Shown here in pieces: positions 1 through 4,097 of a DNA stretch of 6,919 bases. Position 1 is the stretch's first letter. Each line of letters begins with the position of its first letter. The position numbers and the translations under genes are program-made. Source of the stretch: CAYLPT01 sp964385645. Lineage in GTDB: Bacteria; Armatimonadota; Hebobacteria; Hebobacterales; Hebobacteraceae. Below the pieces are notes generated by a model that did no database searches, was not told the DNA's origin, and worked only from the letters and a program-made list of their open reading frames with translations. Where the stretch lies: positions 1-6,919 of the forward strand of contig CAYLPT010000205.1 in NCBI GenBank assembly GCA_964385645.1, given 5' to 3'.

Positions 1-1664
1 TCCGCGAAGTACTCGTCCAGGCCCAGCTCCCCGGCCACCCACCGCGCCACCCGCTCGTTGTCCCCCGTCAGCATCATCACCCGCACCCCCCGCGCCCGGA
101 GCCGCGCGACCGCCTCCCGCGACTGCTCCCGGATCGCGTCCGCCAACGCCACCGCCCCTATGGGCCGGTCGCCCTCCAGCACGTACACTATCGTCCGACC
201 CTCCCCCTCGATCCCCCGCACCCGCTCCCGGTCCACCTCGATTCCCTGCTCCCGGAGGTAGCCCGGGCTCACCACGCCGATCCGTCGTCCATCCACCATC
301 GCCCGCGCCCCCTTGCCCGGCAGGGCCTGGAACTCGGTCACCCTCGCCGGCGTCAGGCCCCGCTCCCGCGCCCCCCTCACCACCCCCTGCGCGATGGGGT
401 GCTCGGAGTGCGATTCCACCCCGGCCGCCAGCCGCAGCACCTCCTCCTCGGCCTCGCCGTCCAGCGCGGCCACCGCCTGCACTCCGAAGCGCCCCTCCGT
501 CAGCGTCCCCGTCTTGTCGAAGATCACCGCCTCCACCCGCCGCGCCTGCTCGAAGGCCGCCCGGTTGCGCACCAACAGCCCCCGCCCCGCTCCCAACGCC
601 GTCGAGACTGCCACCACCAGCGGGATCGCCAGCCCCAGCGCGTGCGGGCACGTGATCACCATCACCGTGATCGCCCGCTCCAGGGCGAACTCGAACACCT
701 GCCCCGCCAGCAGCCACGCCGCCAGCGTCGCCGCCCCCACGCTGAGCGCGATCACCGTCAGCCAGAAGGCCGCCCGATCGGCCAGGTCCTGGCTCCGCGA
801 CCTGCTCTGCTGCGCCTCCCGCACCATCCGCACCACCTGCGACAGGTACGTCTCCTCCCCGGTCTTCTCGATCTCCAGCGTCAGCGACCCGTCCCCGTTG
901 ATGGCGCCCCCGATCACCTCCTCTCCCTCCCCCCGCTCGACCGGCGCCGATTCACCTGTCAGCAGCGCCTCGTTCACCGACGAGCGCCCGGCCACCACAC
1001 GCCCGTCGGCCGGGATCCTCTCCCCCGGCTTCACGAGGATGCGGTCGCCCACCCGCAGCGCCGACACCGGCACCTCCTCCACGCCGCCGTCCTCCCGCAG
1101 CCGATGCGCCTCCTCCGGCAGCAGCCGGCCCAGCTCCTCCAGCGCCCGCGAGGCGCCCAGCACCGAGCGCATCTCCAGCCAGTGCCCCAGCAGCATGATG
1201 TCAATGAGGGTCGCCAGCTCCCAGTAGAACAGCTCCCCCTCGACCCCCAGCACCACCGCCGTGCTGTAGGCGTAGGCCGCCGTGATCGCCACCCCGACCA
1301 GGGTCATCATCCCGGGCTGCCGCCGGCCCACCTCCTCCACCAGCCCAACCAGAAACGGCCGGCCGCCGTAGACGTACACCGCGCTCGCAAAGGCCGCCAG
1401 CACGTACAGATCGCCCGGAAACGTCAGCCACCCCAGCCGCAGGAACTGCCGGATCATCGGGGAGAGCAACAGCACCGGAACCGTCATCGCCAGGGACACC
1501 CAGAAGCGCCGCCGGAAGTCCTCGGCCATCATCTCGTGGTGGCCGGCGTGCCCCCCGTGCCCTGCGTGCGGGCACCCCGGCGGGTGGGCCGCCTGATGAT
1601 GCTGGTGTGCCGCGTGCTCCCCCTCGGCGTCCTGGCTGTGGTGATGCTCATGTTCGTGCGCCAT
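1..1664 (-). CDS. copB: CopB-type (P1B-3) copper/silver-exporting P-type ATPase, partial (C-terminus off the left edge)
   Basis: Inner-membrane pump expected to use ATP to push copper (or silver) ions out of the cytoplasm. The reading frame is open from ATG at 1664 to the window edge, giving 554 residues; family members usually run to about 700, so roughly the last 150 (GDGxND hinge and final membrane helices) are missing. Visible in order: a His-rich tail (15 His in residues 1-46) with no HMA CxxC domain; four hydrophobic segments between about 54 and 163; the actuator domain with TGES at 236-239; two more helices at about 299-320 and 332-357; the metal-site motif CPH at 339-341; the phosphorylation motif DKTGT with Asp383; the HP dipeptide at 422-423; and TGDN at 533-536. 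CPH instead of CPC, plus a His-rich rather than HMA N-terminus, is the CopB signature as opposed to CopA. The start is supported by GAGAGG seven bases upstream. It lies downstream of the phosphorylase on the same strand, but the 261-bp gap suggests its own transcription unit. The exact metal and valence (Cu+, Cu2+ or Ag+) cannot be read from this part. Confidence 0.93.
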   Translation of the reverse strand, partial: MAHEHEHHHSQDAEGEHAAHQHHQAAHPPGCPHAGHGGHAGHHEMMAEDFRRRFWVSLAMTVPVLLLSPMIRQFLRLGWLTFPGDLYVLAAFASAVYVYGGRPFLVGLVEEVGRRQPGMMTLVGVAITAAYAYSTAVVLGVEGELFYWELATLIDIMLLGHWLEMRSVLGASRALEELGRLLPEEAHRLREDGGVEEVPVSALRVGDRILVKPGERIPADGRVVAGRSSVNEALLTGESAPVERGEGEEVIGGAINGDGSLTLEIEKTGEETYLSQVVRMVREAQQSRSRSQDLADRAAFWLTVIALSVGAATLAAWLLAGQVFEFALERAITVMVITCPHALGLAIPLVVAVSTALGAGRGLLVRNRAAFEQARRVEAVIFDKTGTLTEGRFGVQAVAALDGEAEEEVLRLAAGVESHSEHPIAQGVVRGARERGLTPARVTEFQALPGKGARAMVDGRRIGVVSPGYLREQGIEVDRERVRGIEGEGRTIVYVLEGDRPIGAVALADAIREQSREAVARLRARGVRVMMLTGDNERVARWVAGELGLDEYFA

Positions 1665-1671
1665 GGGTCTA

Positions 1672-1677
1672 CCTCTC
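1672..1677 (-). promoter_or_regulatory. Ribosome binding site of copB
   Basis: On the minus strand the sequence GAGAGG ends seven bases before the ATG at 1664. It fixes this ATG as the start, since the His-rich tail begins immediately after it. The site overlaps the 3' arm of one of two alternative small hairpins in the leader (1675-1685). Confidence 0.7.
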
Positions 1678-1698
1678 GGGCCGAGCTTGTCTCGGGCC
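1675..1698 (-). promoter_or_regulatory. Possible leader hairpins of copB, mutually exclusive pairings
   Basis: The 8-mer CTCGGGCC occurs twice on the + strand, at 1675-1682 and 1691-1698, with the complementary CCGAG at 1681-1685 between them. In the copB messenger this allows one hairpin pairing 1691-1695 with 1681-1685 (five-base loop, extended by two pairs past a bulged G). An alternative four-pair hairpin joins 1682-1685 to 1675-1678, and its 3' arm overlaps the Shine-Dalgarno. Both cannot form together because they share 1682-1685. The stems are short and could be chance in such GC-rich DNA; regulation of translation is only a possibility. Confidence 0.25.
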
Positions 1699-1737
1699 TT
1701 CAAGACCGAAACAGCGGATGGCGGCGTAGGTCTCTGA

Positions 1738-1793
1738 CCCGCCAGGCCGTGTGGCGGGCCTCCAACCTGCGTGGCGGGCGCTCCGCGCCCGCC
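1738..1793. repeat. Pair of GC-rich hairpins with a 9-bp direct repeat (REP-like)
   Basis: Two perfect inverted repeats sit side by side between copB and the phosphorylase gene. The first has arms CCCGCCA (1738-1744) and TGGCGGG (1752-1758) with a seven-base loop. The second has arms GGCGGGCG (1773-1780) and CGCCCGCC (1786-1793) with loop CTCCG. The 9-mer GTGGCGGGC is repeated at 1751-1759 and 1771-1779, exactly 20 bases apart, touching both hairpins. No run of T follows on either strand, so these are not classic intrinsic terminators. The pattern resembles short repetitive palindromic elements that are scattered between genes in many GC-rich genomes, but copy number cannot be judged from one window. 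Confidence 0.4.
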
Positions 1794-1869
1794 TCCCTAT
1801 CCGTCCGTTGGGCAGCGGCTTGCCTCCTGCCCTGCCCCCAGGCCCCACCCCTTCCCCCGTGTGGTTCGC

Positions 1870-1892
1870 GCGTGTCGGCGCAGCCGACATGC
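1870..1892. repeat. Stem-loop downstream of the phosphorylase gene, possible transcript end structure
   Basis: TGTCGGC (1873-1879) and GCCGACA (1883-1889) form a perfect seven-pair stem with loop GCA. One wobble pair and two further Watson-Crick pairs extend it to 1870-1892. It begins 33 bases after the phosphorylase stop codon, where a 3'-end structure would be expected. No U-tract follows on the minus strand, so intrinsic termination is not demonstrated. It could also protect the mRNA 3' end or act as a protein-binding dyad for the downstream copB. Confidence 0.35.
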
Positions 1893-1925
1893 ACGCCGCC
1901 AACACTTACCTCCTGCCCCTTCCAC

Positions 1926-3647
1926 CTACCTCCCCGCCCCCAGCGAGGCCAGATAGGCATGGCGGACATACTGGGCCAACATCCGCTGGGTGTTGAAGAA
2001 GCTGCCGTTGAGCGCGATCGCCGAGCGCATCATCCCTCCCCACTCCTCCGGTCGCTCGTAGAAGCAGGGGATCACGACGCGTGAGAGCTTCTCATACAGC
2101 GACTCCACCTCCCGCGCCTGGTCGCTCTCGCCCTCCGCGGTATCGCCGATTGACCAGCCTGTGACCCCCTCCACATGCCCCTCGATCCACCAGCCGTCCA
2201 GCACGCTCAGGCTCGGCACGCCGTTCAGGGCGGCCTTCATGCCACTCGTCCCCGAGGCCTCCTGCGGCCGCAGCGGTGTGTTCAGCCATACGTCCACCCC
2301 CGCGCACATCAGCTTGCCCAGCTCCGCATCGTAGTCCTCCAGGTACACCACGGGTACCGCCTCGCCCAGCTCTCGCGCCGCCGCGAACACCCGCCGGATC
2401 AGGTCCTTTCCCCCGCCATCGCGCGGGTGAGCCTTGCCTGCGTAGACCACCTGCAGCGGCCCCGACTCCGCGGCCATCGCCCTCAGGCGCGCCAGATCCG
2501 AGAACAGCAGATCGGCGCGCTTGTAGCTCGTCGCCCGCCGCGCGAAGCCGATCGTCAGCGCCTTCTCCTCCAGCTCCCGCCCCGTGCGCTCCTTCACCAC
2601 CTCCAGCAGCCTCCGCTTCGCCGCCTGGTGGGCCTCCCGTATCTCCTCCAGCGGCGCCCCGACCATGTACCGGAGGTATAAGTTGTCCTCCCGCCACTCC
2701 GGCACCCGGCGGTCGTACAGCTCTGCAAACGGCTCCGAGACCCACGTGGGCGCGTGGACGCCGTTGGTGATCGCGTCTATCGGGTAGCCGGGGAACATCG
2801 AGCTCGACACCTCCCCGTGCCTCATCCCCACCCCGTTCACGTATCGGGACAGGTGCAGGCCCAGGTAGGTCATGTTCAGCACCCCCTCTGTGCAGCACCC
2901 CGTCGCTTCCAGCAGCGCCAACCGCTCCGGGCTGAGCACCTGCCGCACCAGCCCCTCCCCGAACTGGTCGTGCCCGGCCGGCACCGGCGTGTGGGTGGTG
3001 AAGACGCACTGCTCCCGCACCGCCTGGAGGTCGTCCTCGGTCGCCTCCTGTCGTCCCTGACTCTGCAGCCGGTGCCCCAGCAGCGCCAGCGTGAGCAGCG
3101 CCGAGTGCCCCTCGTTCATGTGATAGCAGACCCGCCCCGCCACGCCCAGCTCCCGCAGCAGCTCCACCCCGCCGATGCCCAGCACCACCTCCTGGCAGAG
3201 CCGGTAGTGCTCGTCACCCCCGTACAGGTAGTCGCTCAGACCCTGGTCCCACTCCGTGTTCTCTGGCACCCTGGTGTCCAGCAGGTACACCGGCACCGGC
3301 CGGCCCGAGCGCCCCCGCACCTCGTACTCCCAGGCCCGCACGCGGACCTCGCGGCCCTCGATCCACACCCGCGCCTGGGCCGGGACCGGCTTCAGGAGAT
3401 CCTCCGGGCGCCATTCGTCACAGCTCTCGGTCTGGTTTCCCTCCTCGTCCAGGTGCTGCCGGAAGTAGCCCTTGCGGTGGGCCAGTGTCACTCCCACCAG
3501 CGGCGCCCCCATGTCGGCCGCCGCCCGCAGCGTGTCCCCGGCCAGCACCCCGAGCCCGCCCGAGTAGGTGTGCATCCTCGCGTCTAGGTGCATCTCCATC
3601 GAGAAGTACGCAACCACGGGCGCCGACCCGCCCAACAAGACGTCCAT
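1926..3647 (-). CDS. glgP: Alpha-glucan (glycogen/maltodextrin) phosphorylase, compact GT35 form
   Basis: Cytoplasmic PLP-dependent enzyme that cleaves the non-reducing end of alpha-1,4-glucans with phosphate, releasing glucose-1-phosphate from storage glycogen or maltodextrins. The 573-residue product begins with the family's SGGLGVLAGD loop (29-38), followed by MNEGHSAL (177-184), FTTHTPVPAGHD (216-227), ITNGVHAPTW (293-302), ARRATSYKRADLL (369-381) and GTSGMKAALNG (466-476), in which Lys471 should carry the pyridoxal phosphate. The protein ends with the family's FNTQRM element at 551-556. Long members of this related-phosphorylase group reach about 850 residues with an extra N-terminal domain (DUF3417); this one lacks it and starts about where the conserved core starts. 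ATG 3647 was chosen because GGAGGAGGAGG lies eight bases upstream and homology begins directly after it. The frame stays open back to 3929, but that 94-residue extension is low-complexity Arg/Gly/Ala and overlaps the small upstream gene. It is probably co-transcribed with the 57-residue membrane protein gene upstream. Glycogen versus maltodextrin preference cannot be told. Confidence 0.93.
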   Translation of the reverse strand: MDVLLGGSAPVVAYFSMEMHLDARMHTYSGGLGVLAGDTLRAAADMGAPLVGVTLAHRKGYFRQHLDEEGNQTESCDEWRPEDLLKPVPAQARVWIEGREVRVRAWEYEVRGRSGRPVPVYLLDTRVPENTEWDQGLSDYLYGGDEHYRLCQEVVLGIGGVELLRELGVAGRVCYHMNEGHSALLTLALLGHRLQSQGRQEATEDDLQAVREQCVFTTHTPVPAGHDQFGEGLVRQVLSPERLALLEATGCCTEGVLNMTYLGLHLSRYVNGVGMRHGEVSSSMFPGYPIDAITNGVHAPTWVSEPFAELYDRRVPEWREDNLYLRYMVGAPLEEIREAHQAAKRRLLEVVKERTGRELEEKALTIGFARRATSYKRADLLFSDLARLRAMAAESGPLQVVYAGKAHPRDGGGKDLIRRVFAAARELGEAVPVVYLEDYDAELGKLMCAGVDVWLNTPLRPQEASGTSGMKAALNGVPSLSVLDGWWIEGHVEGVTGWSIGDTAEGESDQAREVESLYEKLSRVVIPCFYERPEEWGGMMRSAIALNGSFFNTQRMLAQYVRHAYLASLGAGR

Positions 3648-3655
3648 CTCGCCGA

Positions 3656-3666
3656 CCTCCTCCTCC
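3656..3666 (-). promoter_or_regulatory. Strong ribosome binding site fixing the phosphorylase start
   Basis: The minus strand reads GGAGGAGGAGG eight bases before the ATG at 3647. This is a near-ideal Shine-Dalgarno with redundant registers, and it decides the start against the longer open frame that extends to 3929. Confidence 0.8.
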
Positions 3667-3676
3667 GCCCGCCACC

Positions 3677-3708
3677 CCCCGCTGAGCGGGGCGCCCGGGG
3701 CGCCCCGG
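3677..3708. repeat. GC-only palindromes between the DUF1328 and phosphorylase genes
   Basis: The 89-bp spacer holds CCCCGC-TGA-GCGGGG (3677-3691, six-pair stem, three-base loop). Next to it are two tandem copies of GGGGCGCCC (3688-3696 and 3697-3705), and the second copy sits inside a perfect 14-bp palindrome, CCGGGGCGCCCCGG, at 3695-3708. In the minus-strand transcript these would fold very stably just upstream of the phosphorylase Shine-Dalgarno. No U-tract follows. Likely roles are attenuation, mRNA processing or stabilisation between the two genes; which one applies is unknown. Confidence 0.4.
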
Positions 3709-3736
3709 CCCGCCCTGCCGGTCGCCGCCGGCCCCG

Positions 3737-3910
3737 CTAGGTGCGCGGCGCCCTCACGCCGAATGACGATACAAACAGCACGACCACGAACAGGAACGCG
3801 AAGACCCAGAGCACCGGCCCCGCGAGGCTTGAGAAGGCGCCTCCCGCGACCGAGAACCCCAGGACCGCCACCAGCGCCACCAGCGCAGACACGATGAGCA
3901 GCCGGGACAC
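3737..3910 (-). CDS. Small two-helix membrane protein, DUF1328/UPF0391 (YtjA-like)
   Basis: A 57-residue, very hydrophobic protein of a family found widely in bacteria; its molecular function is not established. Two predicted membrane helices lie at about 3-19 and 30-52, joined by a small Gly/Ala/Ser-rich turn. The pattern of LGF followed by AGGAFSSLAGP, then a Val/Phe-rich helix ending in FG and a short basic tail, matches the DUF1328 layout (E. coli YtjA is about 53 residues). The start is GTG at 3910, supported by AAGGAGG seven bases upstream; translation ends at TAG 3737-3739. The gene is first in a probable two-gene unit with the phosphorylase and is divergent from the P2A ATPase. Family assignment rests on length, hydropathy and this pattern, without a search. 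Another small hydrophobic protein family is possible, but a real gene is likely given the strong ribosome binding site and hydropathy. Confidence 0.8.
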   Translation of the reverse strand: MSRLLIVSALVALVAVLGFSVAGGAFSSLAGPVLWVFAFLFVVVLFVSSFGVRAPRT

Positions 3911-3963
3911 GTGAGCTCCTCCTTGCCAAGAACTCGTCGGCCCTCCGGCCCTGCCTCCACTCC

Positions 3964-4018
3964 GTTCTGCCCAGGCCACCTGTGCCTTCCAGCGGTCCTG
4001 CGGGCCCTTGGGCAGAAC
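3964..4018. repeat. Perfect 10-bp inverted repeat with 35-base spacer in the divergent promoter region
   Basis: GTTCTGCCCA at 3964-3973 is matched exactly by its reverse complement TGGGCAGAAC at 4009-4018. The centres of the half-sites are 45 bases apart, and the stem could extend inward by a wobble and one G-C pair. The spacer itself can form a small hairpin (GGTCC / GGGCC around a TGC loop, 3994-4006). The position between two divergent genes fits either a pair of operator half-sites for a regulator controlling both directions or a structured leader. No regulator gene lies in the window. Confidence 0.5.
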
Positions 4019-4071
4019 CCCGACACTTGCGCGCCCAGCGCCATCTCCCCCGTGCATCGAAGCCCCGCGGC

Positions 4072-4080
4072 TGCTATCAT
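4072..4080 (+). promoter_or_regulatory. Possible extended -10 promoter of the P2A ATPase gene
   Basis: TGC followed by TATCAT gives an extended -10 (TGn plus a five-of-six match to TATAAT), and this is one of the few AT-rich spots in the region. No good -35 hexamer lies 16-18 bases upstream, which an extended -10 can tolerate. Transcription would start near 4086-4088, leaving only about 10-12 leader bases before the ATG at 4098. That agrees with the absence of a clear Shine-Dalgarno there. Confidence 0.35.
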
Positions 4081-4097
4081 ATCCCGCCTGTGAGCAC

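Larger units (their letters stand above)
3911..4097. promoter_or_regulatory. Divergent intergenic region between the DUF1328 gene and the P2A ATPase
   Basis: This 187-bp stretch must hold the start signals of both the leftward DUF1328-phosphorylase unit and the rightward ATPase gene. It contains the leftward Shine-Dalgarno (AAGGAGG, 3918-3924), a long-spaced perfect inverted repeat (3964-4018) and an extended -10-like element (4072-4080). I see no convincing leftward -35/-10 pair and no sign of a riboswitch. Confidence 0.6.

Noticed and set aside
1738..1793. CRISPR-like array
   Set aside because: Only two 9-bp repeat copies with an 11-base gap; far too short and too few.
1665..1925. Intrinsic terminators or small genes in the copB-phosphorylase gap
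   Set aside because: The hairpins lack a T-run on either strand. The short open frames here have no ribosome binding site and give low-complexity products.
399..2084. Long + strand open frame (561 codons) opposite copB and the phosphorylase end
   Set aside because: Its product is low-complexity Arg/His/Pro/Gln/Leu with no fold-like pattern. It is antisense to copB, whose minus-strand frame carries all P-type ATPase motifs. Long shadow frames are expected in such GC-rich DNA.
3648..3929. N-terminal extension of the phosphorylase to 3929
   Set aside because: The 94 added residues are Arg/Gly/Ala-rich with no resemblance to the family. They overlap the DUF1328 gene in another frame, and a strong Shine-Dalgarno precedes ATG 3647.
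4008..4097. TTG start at 4008 for the P2A ATPase
   Set aside because: It would add 30 Pro-rich residues unlike the family, overlap the inverted repeat, and lie upstream of the candidate promoter.
3911..4097. A yybP-ykoY-type manganese riboswitch or other structured leader ahead of the ATPase
   Set aside because: I could not recognise the conserved internal loops, and the likely leader is only about 10-12 bases. The inverted repeat alone does not make this fold.
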